Source: CANNDT01 sp945876205
GTDB lineage: Bacteria > Acidobacteriota > Vicinamibacteria > Vicinamibacterales > UBA2999
NCBI GenBank assembly: GCA_947503365.1
Contig: CANNDT010000009.1
Span: 1-64,000 of the forward strand
Direction: 5' to 3'
Length of the DNA: 64,000 bases
Position numbers and translations under genes: made by a program. Under the pieces are notes generated by a model. That model ran no database searches, was not told the origin of the DNA, and saw only the letters and a program-made list of their open reading frames with translations. Position 1 is the first letter of the stretch; the number at the start of each line of letters is the position of its first letter. Shown one piece after another: positions 19,507 through 28,766 of the stretch.

Positions 19507-20333
19507 TCGAAGTGATCAACGCGGAGAGCAAGCCCAGGACGTCGATGGCCGAAGGGCACGGACGGGACATTCTTGCCCCGTCGGCGGACGGGACCAGGGT
19601 TCACGTCGGTATCAGGGAAGTCGAGCCCGGCAAGACCTATCGCCTTGCTCCCAGTGACAGGACGCAGGTCGTCTACATCCTGGAAGGCACAGACGTGAAG
19701 GTCACGCACACCAAGGGTGGCGCGGCTGCCGACCACGCCGCGCAACGACGCATGGGCGTGTATCTCGAACCGGGAGAAGAGGCGACGGTGACCGCGTCAG
19801 CCACACCGCTCGTCCTGTTGCTCGTCACCGTGCCCAAGCACACCGGCAAGGCTATCGGCAACGAACGGCCCGCCGGGTACTTCTTCGAAGAGGCGCAACT
19901 CAGATCGCTGGTGGACGAAAAACAGATCCGCGAGCGGACGTTCTGGGTCAACAAGGAAACCGGCCTGTCCGGTTCGTGGGATCTGCAGCTCGGACGGATG
20001 TATTACGCCCCGAATGGCTACTCGCCGCGGCACGTGCACAACAAGTCGGCCAGCAGCGCAATCAGTCCTGAACACTTCTACTTCATCGAGAAGGGGACGG
20101 GCGAGGTGAAGCACGACAGCGGCAGCAATCCCGTCGGCCCGGGGAGCCTGGTGCTCATTCCGGCCGGCGAATGGCATCAGCTGATCGCCTCAGACACCGG
20201 GCTGGATTACATCGAATTCCAGGCGCCCTTCGACTTCGTCACCACCATGGACCGCGATCCCCTCGGCAAGAACTGGTACATCAAGGGGACCGATGACGGC
20301 ACGGGCAAACCGACGCTGTGGGTGCAGAGCTAG
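19503..20333 (+). CDS. Double-domain cupin protein
   Basis: 276 residues. Two cupin barrels: residues about 20-115 (degenerate, with VVYILEGTDVKV) and about 165-260, the latter with metal-ligand histidines in YSPRHVHNKS and EHFYFIEKGTGEV, then PAGEWHQL. There is no signal peptide. The substrate is unknown; possibilities include a sugar isomerase-like or dioxygenase-like enzyme, or a sensor. Coupled by ATGA to the M1 aminopeptidase. It ends 7 bp before the convergent MetE-like gene. Confidence 0.82.
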   Translation: MIEVINAESKPRTSMAEGHGRDILAPSADGTRVHVGIREVEPGKTYRLAPSDRTQVVYILEGTDVKVTHTKGGAAADHAAQRRMGVYLEPGEEATVTASATPLVLLLVTVPKHTGKAIGNERPAGYFFEEAQLRSLVDEKQIRERTFWVNKETGLSGSWDLQLGRMYYAPNGYSPRHVHNKSASSAISPEHFYFIEKGTGEVKHDSGSNPVGPGSLVLIPAGEWHQLIASDTGLDYIEFQAPFDFVTTMDRDPLGKNWYIKGTDDGTGKPTLWVQS

Positions 20334-20339
20334 GGCGGC

Positions 20340-21533
20340 CTAGACCGTCGCCGCCGTACCCCAGAGCTGCTGCGTCGCGATGCGCGCGCCCTCGGCCATC
20401 GCCTCGAGCTTCGCCCACATGACGCTCGGGTGCACGCGGCGATTGAGCTCTTCCTGCGCGAAGCCGCAGTCGGTGCCGGCGATGACGTTCTCGCGACCGA
20501 CGCACGACGCGAACTTCGTCAGCCGCTCGGCGATGAGCTCGGGATGTTCGACGACGTTGGTGCCGTGGCTGATGACGCCAGGCACCAGCACCTTGCCGGC
20601 GGGAAGCTTGACGTCCTGCCACACCTTCCACTCGTGCTCGTGCCGCGGGTTGGCCGCCTCGATCAGGTAAGCGCCGGCGTTCACTTTGAGGATCAGGTCG
20701 ACGATCTTCTTCAGCGGCACGTCGGTCGTGTGCGGTCCCGGCCAGCTACCCCAGCAGACGTGATAGCGGATGCGGTCCTGCGGAAGACCTTCGAGCGCGT
20801 GGTTGAGGATCTCGACGTGGCGCTCGAGCCAGCGGTAGTAATCCTCGAACGACGAGGGCGGCACCATGCGGTCGTAGGTCACCGCCGCGCGCGCATCGTC
20901 GACCTGCAGCAGGAACCCTGATTCGACGATCGCTCGGTATTCGGTGCGGAGCGCCTCGGCGAGGGCAACGACGAGGTCTTCGTCGGTCTTGTAGAACTCG
21001 TTCTTGCGATCGGGGATGGCACTCGACGGCGCCGCGACGGGAAGAAACGCTTCGTCCACGCCGGCGGCTTTCGTGGCGGCCTTCAAGTTGTCGATGTCGC
21101 GCTGCAGCTCGAAGAGGCCGTTGTAGGCGATCGGCCCTGTGCAAATCGCGTCCTTTCGGGTGACGTTCGACCAGTCCTTGCCGTCGCCGCGTCCTTCGAG
21201 CTCGTTGTAGAACTCGACGAACCGCAGTCGGTCGGCGCCGCGCGCAAACGGGTTCGTGCCCTTCACCTCGCGCAGCTCGAAACCACTCAGGCGCTTCAGC
21301 GCATACAGCGACCAGCTAGTCGACTTGCCGAACTCTCCGTCGTTCGGGATGTCGATGCCGGCTTTGACTTGCTGCTTGACCACCTCGGCGACCGCGCTCT
21401 TGAGCGCGGCGTCGGACGCAGCCTGGTCAACCTGCTGTCCGCCTTGTCGCGCGCGCGCGAACTCGAGGAGCTGCGGCGGGCGGATGAGGCTCCCGGTGTG
21501 CGTGGTCAGGATGCGGTCGGTACTACGCTTCAT
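20340..21533 (-). CDS. Cobalamin-independent methionine synthase (MetE) C-terminal-like protein
   Basis: 397 residues equivalent to the C-terminal catalytic barrel of MetE. It starts LTTHTGSLIRPPQLLE and has zinc-ligand candidates His and Cys in IRYHVCWGSW, a Glu in YLIEAANPRHEHEW, and Cys in VIAGTDCGFAQ. Single-domain relatives include core-MetE proteins and epoxyalkane:coenzyme M transferase-like enzymes, so methyl transfer to a thiol is likely but the substrate is open. A promoter (TTCGAC-17 bp-TATAAT) lies 39-67 bp upstream. Confidence 0.85.
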   Translation of the reverse strand: MKRSTDRILTTHTGSLIRPPQLLEFARARQGGQQVDQAASDAALKSAVAEVVKQQVKAGIDIPNDGEFGKSTSWSLYALKRLSGFELREVKGTNPFARGADRLRFVEFYNELEGRGDGKDWSNVTRKDAICTGPIAYNGLFELQRDIDNLKAATKAAGVDEAFLPVAAPSSAIPDRKNEFYKTDEDLVVALAEALRTEYRAIVESGFLLQVDDARAAVTYDRMVPPSSFEDYYRWLERHVEILNHALEGLPQDRIRYHVCWGSWPGPHTTDVPLKKIVDLILKVNAGAYLIEAANPRHEHEWKVWQDVKLPAGKVLVPGVISHGTNVVEHPELIAERLTKFASCVGRENVIAGTDCGFAQEELNRRVHPSVMWAKLEAMAEGARIATQQLWGTAATV

Positions 21534-21571
21534 TCGCGCTCCATGTGAGGGGTGCCGATGGGAAACGGGGA

Positions 21572-21600
21572 ATTATACCGGCTGCCATGTCAGAGTCGAA
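21572..21600 (-). promoter_or_regulatory. Promoter of the MetE-like gene
   Basis: On the minus strand TTCGAC (21600-21595) and a perfect TATAAT (21577-21572) are separated by 17 bp. Transcription would start near 21565, giving a leader of about 32 nt. The -35 matches the consensus only partly. Confidence 0.5.
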
Positions 21601-21622
21601 TGGCCGCCGGTTTTCTGGGGAT

Positions 21623-23011
21623 TTATCGAGGAATTATCATCGGGCCGGCGACAGATTCGCCGGCGGGGGTGAACCGGGGCAGGTCCTTCAGCTCGCCGTC
21701 CACGAGCTCGCCGATGGTGCGGACGGTCATCGTGTCTCCGGCAATGGTCACCAGGAGGAAGTGCGCCTGGCCTGACCATGACAGGGTGTGCGCGTTCGCG
21801 AAGTCCGTCGGCGGCGCTGCGTTCACTTTGCTGCCGGCGCCGGTGATGAAGTAATCGATGCCGTCGTGGTGCGAGTGCTGGAAGTTGTGTTCGTGACCGC
21901 TGAACATCGCGCGCGCGCCGCCCCGGGCGAGCAGTGGCAGCAGTCCCTCCATTCGATCCGTGTTGCCGTGCTTGGGCCCGGCGTTGAAGGGTGGATGGTG
22001 GGCGAAGGGCAGCCGCCACCGTGCACCCGGCGCCGCGAGCGTCTGCTCGATCCACTCCCAATGCTTCGGATACTCGAACAGGCGCTTGCCGCGGAAGAAG
22101 CCTTCCTTCGACGTGTCGATGCCGATGAACTCGACGTCACGCCCGAAGCGGAAGCGGTAGAAGAGGCCCGGGTCCATCGACGCGCGCCCGGACGCCTCGT
22201 CGCTCGCCATCCGCTCGCGGAGATAGAGGTTGTCGAGCAACTGCTCGCGGTCGTCGCGATCTTCGGTTTCGGCGGTGTCGTGGTTGCCGATGCACGGATA
22301 CATCGGCACGCGGTTGATCATGTAGCGGTAGGGCTGGAAGAAGGTGAAGAACCAGTCGTCGTCTTCATCGCCCTGCGCGCCGACCGGCAGGCCGAGGATG
22401 CGGTTGCCGGCGTAGATGTTGTCGCCGGCGGTGATGATCAAGCGCACGTCGAACTGGTCGAAGGCGCGCTGCATTGCTTCGGCCACTTCGCGCTGCCGGC
22501 GTTTCGGTGACGACCTGCGGATGCCGGTGCCGTAGTCGCCGAGCACCATGAACGTGAACGATCCCGTGGGCTCGGTCGCCGGGTCCGGATACGTGCGGAA
22601 CTCGTTGATGTAGCGGCCGCCGCGTTGCACGAGCCCCTGCTCGGTGCCCGGCGTCCAGTCCCAGCGCTCGTCTTTCCCCCAGACTTCGCCTTTGACGAGC
22701 ACCTCGTAGCGGTACGGCGTGTCCGAAGTCAGTCCGGTCACCCAGCAGAAGTTCGTCGTCTCGGTGAAGCCCGTCGCCGCCAGGGTGCCGTCCATGCGGT
22801 AGACGTTGACGCGCCCCGGACCGTACGGCGCCGACCGGGCGCCGATGCTCTCCCGCCGCGGCGGGTGGACGTACCGCAGGTCGTCATCGTCGACCAGCTT
22901 CCAGGCCTTGTGCGTGCGCGTCCTGAAATAGAAAGCGCCCCAGGTAATCAGCGCGGAGGTGTGGGAGAGGCCTGCCAGGTGCAGGTACGGTTCGGCGTGA
23001 AATTCCGGCAC
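21623..23011 (-). CDS. Metallophosphoesterase (purple acid phosphatase-like)
   Basis: 462 residues. An N-terminal fibronectin-like domain (about residues 10-135, with TGLTSDTPYRYEVLV) precedes a calcineurin-like catalytic domain. Its metal-binding blocks appear in order: GDYG, GDNIY, GNHD, HHPP and GHEHNFQ. This is the layout of purple acid phosphatase-like enzymes. No signal peptide is evident, which is odd for that group. It stands 7 bp downstream of the esterase gene and could be the last gene of the NfeD-slipin-esterase run. Confidence 0.88.
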   Translation of the reverse strand: MPEFHAEPYLHLAGLSHTSALITWGAFYFRTRTHKAWKLVDDDDLRYVHPPRRESIGARSAPYGPGRVNVYRMDGTLAATGFTETTNFCWVTGLTSDTPYRYEVLVKGEVWGKDERWDWTPGTEQGLVQRGGRYINEFRTYPDPATEPTGSFTFMVLGDYGTGIRRSSPKRRQREVAEAMQRAFDQFDVRLIITAGDNIYAGNRILGLPVGAQGDEDDDWFFTFFQPYRYMINRVPMYPCIGNHDTAETEDRDDREQLLDNLYLRERMASDEASGRASMDPGLFYRFRFGRDVEFIGIDTSKEGFFRGKRLFEYPKHWEWIEQTLAAPGARWRLPFAHHPPFNAGPKHGNTDRMEGLLPLLARGGARAMFSGHEHNFQHSHHDGIDYFITGAGSKVNAAPPTDFANAHTLSWSGQAHFLLVTIAGDTMTVRTIGELVDGELKDLPRFTPAGESVAGPMIIPR

Positions 23012-23018
23012 GGAGTGA

Positions 23019-23945
23019 TTATGCCGGGACCGGCAGCCTCATCTGTTCGAGCGCGGCTCGTCCAAGCAGTCCGTACGGATTGGCAAACGTTTCGACGATC
23101 TCGAAGTGGTTGTATCCGTCGCCAATCAGGAACTCCACCGGCTTGCCGGCGGCCGTGATGGCGGCAGCGAAGTCACGGGTCTGGCGCTTGAATTCCGGCG
23201 ATTCGACGGTGCCGTGCGCCAGCACGAGCGGGCATGAGAGGGTCGCGAGATGGCGTTGCGGGCTGAGGTCCTGTTCGATCTCGTCGGTGAACTTCACATA
23301 CGAGCTGCGCGCCGAGAGCCGCGCCGGCTTCAGATCGTAGATACCGCTCGTCATCACCGCTCCCTTTACGACATCGCGGGGGAGGTTGAACTGCTTCCCC
23401 CAGTCGGTGACCACGACGACGCCGGCCAGGTGTGAGCCCGAGGACTGCGCACCGAGATAGATCCGATTCGGATCCCCGCCGAACATCGCCGCATTCCGAT
23501 ACACCCAGGCCACGCCCCGGCGAACCTGGTCGGCCATCGGCGAGAGGGTGCCTCCGGATTCGATCACGTTGATGAAGTCGAGCACGACGTAGTGCGCCCC
23601 GGCGCGGACGAACGTCTCGGCCATGAAGCCGAAATTCTTCGCGTCGCCGGCTCGCCACGCGCCGCCATGAATGAAGATATTGATCGGCGCGTTCGGCCGG
23701 TTCGTTGTGTAGACGTCCAATCCTTCGATCGGCGTCGGCCCGTAGGCGAAGCGCCGCGGCTTGCCGATGCGCTGCCGGACGATCTCGCTGTTTAACGCCC
23801 ACCGCCCCTGGACCTGAGCCTGGTTCGGCGCCCAGACACTCTGGTCGTAGGCATCGTCCAGCTCTTTCTGATTCAGGTTGAGCCAGACCAGCGGCGCCTG
23901 CGCGGCAAGCGCTGCGGTGCCGATGAATTCCCGCCGATCGATCAT
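23019..23945 (-). CDS. Alpha/beta hydrolase, arylformamidase/esterase-like, exported
   Basis: 308 residues. The start MIDRREFIGTAALAA looks like a Tat signal (R-R-E-F). The oxyanion-hole motif HGGAW and the nucleophile elbow GAQSSGSH are typical of kynurenine formamidase/esterases; the acid lies near LAHGTVES and the histidine in GDGYNHFEI. ATG at 23945 overlaps the slipin stop (ATGA). The same frame continues upstream through the slipin gene, but that is antisense-free read-through, not part of this protein. The natural ester or amide is unknown. Confidence 0.85.
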   Translation of the reverse strand: MIDRREFIGTAALAAQAPLVWLNLNQKELDDAYDQSVWAPNQAQVQGRWALNSEIVRQRIGKPRRFAYGPTPIEGLDVYTTNRPNAPINIFIHGGAWRAGDAKNFGFMAETFVRAGAHYVVLDFINVIESGGTLSPMADQVRRGVAWVYRNAAMFGGDPNRIYLGAQSSGSHLAGVVVVTDWGKQFNLPRDVVKGAVMTSGIYDLKPARLSARSSYVKFTDEIEQDLSPQRHLATLSCPLVLAHGTVESPEFKRQTRDFAAAITAAGKPVEFLIGDGYNHFEIVETFANPYGLLGRAALEQMRLPVPA

Positions 23946-24694
23946 CTCTTGTCCCCTCGAAGCAGGCCGAGCAGCTCCATCGGCAGCGGGAAGATGATCG
24001 TCGAGTTCTGCTCCGCGGCGATCTCCGTCAGCGTCTGCAGGTAGCGCAGCGTCATCGTGGCGGGCTGGGCGTCGATGATCGCGGCGGCCTGCGACAACTT
24101 CTCGGACGCCATCAGCTCGCCCTCGGCGTGGATGATCTTCGCGCGCTTCTCGCGCTCGGCTTCCGCCTGCCGTGCCATCGCCCGCTGCATGTCCTGCGGC
24201 AGGTCGACGTGCTTCACTTCCACGGCGGAGACCTTGATCCCCCACGGATCCGTCTGGCGGTCGAGGATCGCCTGGAGCTCGCGGTTCAGACGATCGCGCT
24301 CGGCCAGCAGGTCGTCGAGCTCCGCGGTGCCAAGCACGCTTCGCAGCGTCGTCTGGGCCAACTGCGACGTCGCGTAGTGGTAGTTTTCGACTTCGACGAC
24401 CGCACGTCCCGGATCCACCACGCGGAAGTAGACGACGGCGTTGACCTTCACCGAGACGTTGTCGCGCGTGATGATGTCCTGGGGCGGAACGTCGAGGACG
24501 ACCGTCCGCAGGCTGATGCGGACGATCCGATCGATCGGCCTGAACACCAGCGCGACACCCGGGCCCTTGGGCAGCGGCAGCAGCTTTCCGAGGCGGAAGA
24601 TCACGCCGCGTTCGTACTCGTTGAGAATTTGAATCGAGGTGATCAGGTAGAAAGCGATCACGATTGCGAGGATCAGGAACGGTGACAGCGTCAT
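23942..24694 (-). CDS. Slipin (SPFH/stomatin family) membrane protein
   Basis: 250 residues. An N-terminal membrane anchor (residues about 3-22) is followed by an SPFH/band 7 domain with NEYERGVIFRLGK, PPQDIITRDNVSVKVNAVVY and the coiled-coil region AEREKRAKIIHAEGEL. Slipins assemble membrane-associated oligomers and are regularly encoded next to an NfeD protein that processes them. That is the case here: the upstream NfeD gene overlaps by 4 bp (ATGA). Confidence 0.93.
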   Translation of the reverse strand: MTLSPFLILAIVIAFYLITSIQILNEYERGVIFRLGKLLPLPKGPGVALVFRPIDRIVRISLRTVVLDVPPQDIITRDNVSVKVNAVVYFRVVDPGRAVVEVENYHYATSQLAQTTLRSVLGTAELDDLLAERDRLNRELQAILDRQTDPWGIKVSAVEVKHVDLPQDMQRAMARQAEAEREKRAKIIHAEGELMASEKLSQAAAIIDAQPATMTLRYLQTLTEIAAEQNSTIIFPLPMELLGLLRGDKR

Positions 24695-26025
24695 GGCGTG
24701 GCTCCTTCGAGTGCAGCGGGTTCAACCACCAGGGTCAGTCCTTCGATTGCCGTGATGCGCACCCGCTGACCGGCCGCGATCGGCTCGCGGCTGACGGCGC
24801 GCCACATCTCTCCATGGACGTCGATATATCCGGGCACGCCCGGTTCGAGCGGATCGCGGGCGCGGCCGATCTCGCCCAGCATCCCCTCGCTGCCGGTGAC
24901 CGGGCGGCGGCGCTGCGCGGCCAGCGCCAGGCGTCCGAGGAACAGGAAGATCGCGGCGAGGCCCAGTGCCACGGGGACGATTCCGCCCAGGCCGACGTCA
25001 ACCCCCGGCACCGTGTTGCGCGTCATCATGATCGATCCGACGACCAGGCTGACGGTGCCGCCGACGCCAAGGGCGCCGAAGCTGGGAACCTTGAGCTCGA
25101 GGATGAGGAGCGCGATCCCGAACAGGATCAGGAGCAGGCCAATCGTATTCACCGGCAGGATCTGGAACGCGAAGAAGGCGAGGAGCAGGCAGAGGCCGCC
25201 TGCCACGCCGGGGAGCACGGCGCCGGGATTCCAGAGTTCGACGGTCAGGCCCAGGATGCCGAGCGTCATCAGGATGTAGGCGACCTGCGGATGCGCGATC
25301 GCACCGAGAAAGGCTTGCCGCCGGCTCATTTCGATCCGCCGGATCTCCGCGCCGTCGGTGCGGAGCACGGTGGTGCGGCCGTCGAACCGCTTGATCGTCC
25401 GGCCGTCGAGCCGTTCGAGCAGATCGTCGACGTCCCTGGCGTTGAGGTCGATGAGCGGCGGCATCGCCTCGAGCGCTTCGCGGTCGGTAAACGCGCGGCT
25501 GTGGAGCACGGCCTCTTCGGCGAGCATGACGTTGCGGCCCCGCGCCTCCGCGAGTGACCGCACGTAGGCCGCCGTATCCGATGCCGCCTTCTGCGACATC
25601 GTCTCGTCCATCGTCTGCGACGTGCCCGACACAGGATGCGCGGCGCCGATGTGCGTGCCGGGTGCCATGGCCGCGATGTCGGCGGCGATGGTGATGACGA
25701 AGCCGGCGGACGCGGCGCGCGCACCGGACGGCGCCACGAGCACCGCCACCGGCGCGCGGGAGGTGATCATGCGCGAGACGATCGCCTGCGTGGAATCGAG
25801 CAGGCCTCCCGGCGTCCTGAGGATGAAGACGACGAGATCGGCGCCGGCGGTGTCGCCCTGGTCGATGACGCTGGTGAGGTATTCGGCGGAGATCGGGTGG
25901 ATGATGCCGTCCAGCTCGGCGACCAGGGCCAGCGGTCGGCCAGAGCCGGGCTGCCGCGCGGCACTCCCCGCGCCACCCAGCACGACGAGGGCCGCAGCGA
26001 GCACCAGGAGCGCGACGCGCCGCAT
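24691..26025 (-). CDS. nfeD: NfeD family protein with ClpP-like serine protease domain
   Basis: 444 residues. A signal peptide (to about residue 24) is followed by a ClpP-class protease domain with the serine in GARAASAGFVIT (about residue 106) and the catalytic Lys in SQKAASDTAAYV. Four or five transmembrane helices come next, then a C-terminal NfeD OB-fold domain (about residues 375-440). In characterised archaeal homologues it cleaves the C terminus of the partner stomatin. It is the long NfeD form and is coupled to the slipin gene. Confidence 0.93.
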   Translation of the reverse strand: MRRVALLVLAAALVVLGGAGSAARQPGSGRPLALVAELDGIIHPISAEYLTSVIDQGDTAGADLVVFILRTPGGLLDSTQAIVSRMITSRAPVAVLVAPSGARAASAGFVITIAADIAAMAPGTHIGAAHPVSGTSQTMDETMSQKAASDTAAYVRSLAEARGRNVMLAEEAVLHSRAFTDREALEAMPPLIDLNARDVDDLLERLDGRTIKRFDGRTTVLRTDGAEIRRIEMSRRQAFLGAIAHPQVAYILMTLGILGLTVELWNPGAVLPGVAGGLCLLLAFFAFQILPVNTIGLLLILFGIALLILELKVPSFGALGVGGTVSLVVGSIMMTRNTVPGVDVGLGGIVPVALGLAAIFLFLGRLALAAQRRRPVTGSEGMLGEIGRARDPLEPGVPGYIDVHGEMWRAVSREPIAAGQRVRITAIEGLTLVVEPAALEGATP

Positions 26026-26039
26026 TGGTCGATTATGGT

Positions 26040-26081
26040 GGGGTCAGACCCCCCTGACAACTCGGAATGGGGTCAGACCCC
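26040..26081. repeat. Left pair of REP palindromes flanking RAYT gene
   Basis: GGGGTCAGACCCC occurs twice, at 26040-26052 and 26069-26081, 29 bp apart. The second is inside a longer palindrome (AATGGGGTC-A-GACCCCATT, 26066-26084). They lie between the nfeD start and the transposase stop. Confidence 0.85.
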
Positions 26082-26111
26082 ATTGAAGGCCACACTCAGA
26101 TCTTGGCGACT

Positions 26112-26747
26112 CTAAACGCCGGCGGTGTCGGGAAATGCAACGCGCTGCGGCATCCTTCCACGGGTCACCGCGAGGCGGATTTCCGCCAACTCGTCATCCG
26201 CGACCCGCCCGCCGCAGAGTCCGCGCCAGCTCCGTTCGCGATCGCGTGACGTCGTGCCGAGCGCAAGATAGAGCGCGTGTGGCGTCACGACCGAGTCCGC
26301 TTTGCCAAGCGCGTGCGCGTGATAGCTGGACCACGCGTACGCATCCGGGGTCTTCGCCAGGCCGGCGCGTACTGGGTTCAGCTCGATATACCGCATGCAC
26401 GTGAACCAATACCGTTCATCGTCCACCATCAGGGATCGATACCGCCCTTCGAATAGTCCTCCTGTGCGTTGGTAGCGATCGTTGAAATAACGGACATAAC
26501 GGCGTCCGATCGCTTGCATGACACTCGGCATCGCGCCCGGCGACTCCGGTGTGACCATGAAATGCACGTGGTTCCTCATCAGCACGTACGCGTGCACCTG
26601 TAGTGGATACCGCGACAGTGCGTCGCGAAGTGCCCACAGGAAGACTTCGTGGTCCGCAGGGGAGAGGAAGATATCGCCGCGGTTGTTCCCACGTTGGATC
26701 ACGTGTTGTGGGATGCCCGGAAGAAACAATCTTCTCGAACGAGCCAT
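26112..26747 (-). mobile_element. REP-associated tyrosine transposase (RAYT, IS200-like fold)
   Basis: 211 residues from ATG at 26747. The start PGIPQHVIQRGNNRGDIF is the RAYT signature. The HUH metal site is His60-Val-His62 in MRNHVHFMV. A conserved block follows (YVRYFNDRYQRTGGLFEGRY then YIELNPVRAGL). RAYTs cut and move short palindromic REP sequences with a single domesticated-like gene copy. Two pairs of a matching palindrome bracket it. The same frame continues upstream without a start that makes sense. The gene looks intact. Confidence 0.93.
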
Positions 26748-26904
26748 GCGGCAGGGATCGCAAAGGACGTGCTGAGCTCTCGACCCAGTGTTCCGCCCGA
26801 AATCGCGAGGAACTCCCGAGAACGTCGCAGAAACAGCCCACCGTCCTCCTGCCGCCTGTGTGAAGAAACCGCAACCTTGGGTGGCTCCGTCACTGGTCGT
26901 CACT

Positions 26905-26945
26905 GGGGTCTGACCCCCATCAGTCCGCTGTTGGGGTCTGACCCC
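26905..26945. repeat. Right pair of REP palindromes, inverted relative to left pair
   Basis: GGGGTCTGACCCC occurs twice, at 26905-26917 and 26933-26945, 28 bp apart. Each is the reverse complement of the left copies. The stretch 26748-26904 upstream of the transposase holds no gene I can support. Confidence 0.85.
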
Positions 26946-26983
26946 GGGCGAGGGATGTCCGGCCGGGCGGATAGAATGCCTGA

Positions 26984-27466
26984 ATGAAGATCGATCCAAG
27001 CCGCGCGTTGCTCCGACACACGGTGGCAACACTGGCCTATCGCGCCGAGAAAGCACTGCGGGGCGCGCCGGCGCGGTTTGGCGACTTCGTGGTGGCGCCG
27101 GGCACTCGCACGCCGGCGCAGATCCTGGCCCACATGGGCGACCTCTTCGATGGGGCGCTCTGGATGGCGAAAGGCAAGCAGGTCTGGCGCGACTCGCCGC
27201 CGCTCGAGTGGGACGCCGAGGTGAAGCGATTCTTTTCAACGGTCGAAGCGTTCGACGCGCATCTCGAGTCGAGCGCCGTGCTCGGAGCGACGGTCGAGCG
27301 CCTGTTTCAAGGTCCGATCGCGGATTCACTCACGCACACGGGACAGCTTTCGATGCTTCGGCGCCTGGCTGGCAAACCGGTCAAAGGCGAGAGCTACGCC
27401 AAGGCCGACATCGCCGCCGGCGTGATTGGACGCGCGCAGGCCGCGCCACGGGTCGAATTCGACTGA
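26984..27466 (+). CDS. DinB superfamily protein
   Basis: 160 residues of the DinB/YfiT four-helix bundle. The metal-ligand histidines are placed as expected: H in ILAHMGDLFD (about residue 50) and H in LTHTGQLSMLRRLAG (about residue 117). Members are putative metal-dependent enzymes, some being thiol-dependent transferases. Its stop TGA shares one base with the ATG of the next gene. The REP block ends 38 bp upstream. Confidence 0.82.
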   Translation: MKIDPSRALLRHTVATLAYRAEKALRGAPARFGDFVVAPGTRTPAQILAHMGDLFDGALWMAKGKQVWRDSPPLEWDAEVKRFFSTVEAFDAHLESSAVLGATVERLFQGPIADSLTHTGQLSMLRRLAGKPVKGESYAKADIAAGVIGRAQAAPRVEFD

Positions 27467-28713
27467 TGCGCCGGTTCGTCTGGCTGCTCATCCTCATCGC
27501 TGCGTTCGGCTCGTGGCTCGGCGTCTCCGCCGCACAGAACGCACCGGCAGCAGGCGTTCTCGAGCCCACCGTCATCCTGGTCTCGTTCGACGGCTTCCGC
27601 TGGGATTACGTCGACAAGGCGCCGACGCCGAACCTGCGCGGCCTGGCCGCACGCGGCGTGCGCGCCGAGGGCCTCATCCCCAGCTTTCCGTCGAAGACGT
27701 TTCCCAATCACTACACGATCGCCACCGGCCTCTATCCCGGCCATCATGGCATCGTCGCCAACAACATCCTCGACCAGCCAACCGGGCGACGATTCGCCAG
27801 CGCGATCGTGAAGGAAGTCCGCGATCCGATGTGGTGGGGCGGTGAGCCGATCTGGGTGACGGCGCAGCGAGGTGGTCTGCTGTCCGGCGCGATGTTCTGG
27901 CCCGGCACCGAGGCGCCGATTCAAGGCGTGATCTCGAAATACTGGACGCCCTACGATTCCTCCAGGCCGGGCGCCGACCGTGTCAACCAGGTCCTGCAGT
28001 GGATGGATCTTCCCGACGCAGAGCGGCCGCGCCTGATCACGGTGTACTTCGATGACGTGGATACGGCAGGCCACGCCGAGGGTCCAGATTCGCCGGAGGT
28101 GCGCGACGCCATCACACGAGTAGACGGCTACATCGGAGACCTGGTTGCCGGCCTCGAGCGCCGCCGCCTACTCGATCAGGTCAACCTCGTCGTCGCGTCC
28201 GATCACGGCATGGCGTTCACCGACAGCCGTCACGTCGTCGTCGTGGACGACTACATCTCATTGGACGATGTGGACATCGTCGACATCAACCCGACGCTGG
28301 CGCTTGTTCCGAAGGCAGGACGTGAGGACGCGGTGTACCGCTCGCTGTCGCGCGCCCGCAAGTTCAAGGTCTACCGCCGCGCCAACACGCCGGAACGCTG
28401 GCACTACCGAGACCATCCGCGGATTCCTCCGATTATCGGCGTGGCGGACGAAGGCTGGCAGGTGATGCGGCGCGAGACCCTGGAGCAGGTGCGCGCCGGG
28501 AAGCGTCACGAGGATCACGGCGTGCACGGCTACGATCCACAGTTCAAGTCGATGCGCGGGATATTCATCGCCGCGGGTCCGGCATTCAAGCAGGGCACGA
28601 CCGTGCCTGCTTTCCAGAACATCCACATTTACAATGCGCTCGCCCAGGTGCTCGGTGTGACCCCCGCACCCAACGACGGCGACCCGGCGATCGCACGTAC
28701 ACTGCTCAGGTAG
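27466..28713 (+). CDS. Ectonucleotide pyrophosphatase/phosphodiesterase (NPP) family protein
   Basis: 415 residues with a signal peptide (to about residue 24, SAAQN). Alkaline-phosphatase-superfamily fold: SFDGFRWDY gives the first metal Asp, the nucleophile is Thr78 in PSKTFPNHYTIATGLYPGHHG, then TVYFDDVDTAGHAEGP, ASDHGMAF and HGYDP. These residues match the two-zinc site of NPP enzymes, which split nucleotide or phosphodiester bonds outside the cytoplasm. The ATG overlaps the preceding stop by one base. Confidence 0.9.
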   Translation: MRRFVWLLILIAAFGSWLGVSAAQNAPAAGVLEPTVILVSFDGFRWDYVDKAPTPNLRGLAARGVRAEGLIPSFPSKTFPNHYTIATGLYPGHHGIVANNILDQPTGRRFASAIVKEVRDPMWWGGEPIWVTAQRGGLLSGAMFWPGTEAPIQGVISKYWTPYDSSRPGADRVNQVLQWMDLPDAERPRLITVYFDDVDTAGHAEGPDSPEVRDAITRVDGYIGDLVAGLERRRLLDQVNLVVASDHGMAFTDSRHVVVVDDYISLDDVDIVDINPTLALVPKAGREDAVYRSLSRARKFKVYRRANTPERWHYRDHPRIPPIIGVADEGWQVMRRETLEQVRAGKRHEDHGVHGYDPQFKSMRGIFIAAGPAFKQGTTVPAFQNIHIYNALAQVLGVTPAPNDGDPAIARTLLR

Positions 28714-28766
28714 TGCGAGAGGAGAGCTACCCAGCTACCTAGCCACCTGCACTATTGGGAGTCTAA

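Noticed and set aside
28711..28756. Inverted TAGTGC/GCACTA with AGCTACC direct repeats after the NPP gene
   Set aside because: The stem is only 6 bp across a long loop with no T-tract; too weak to call a terminator.
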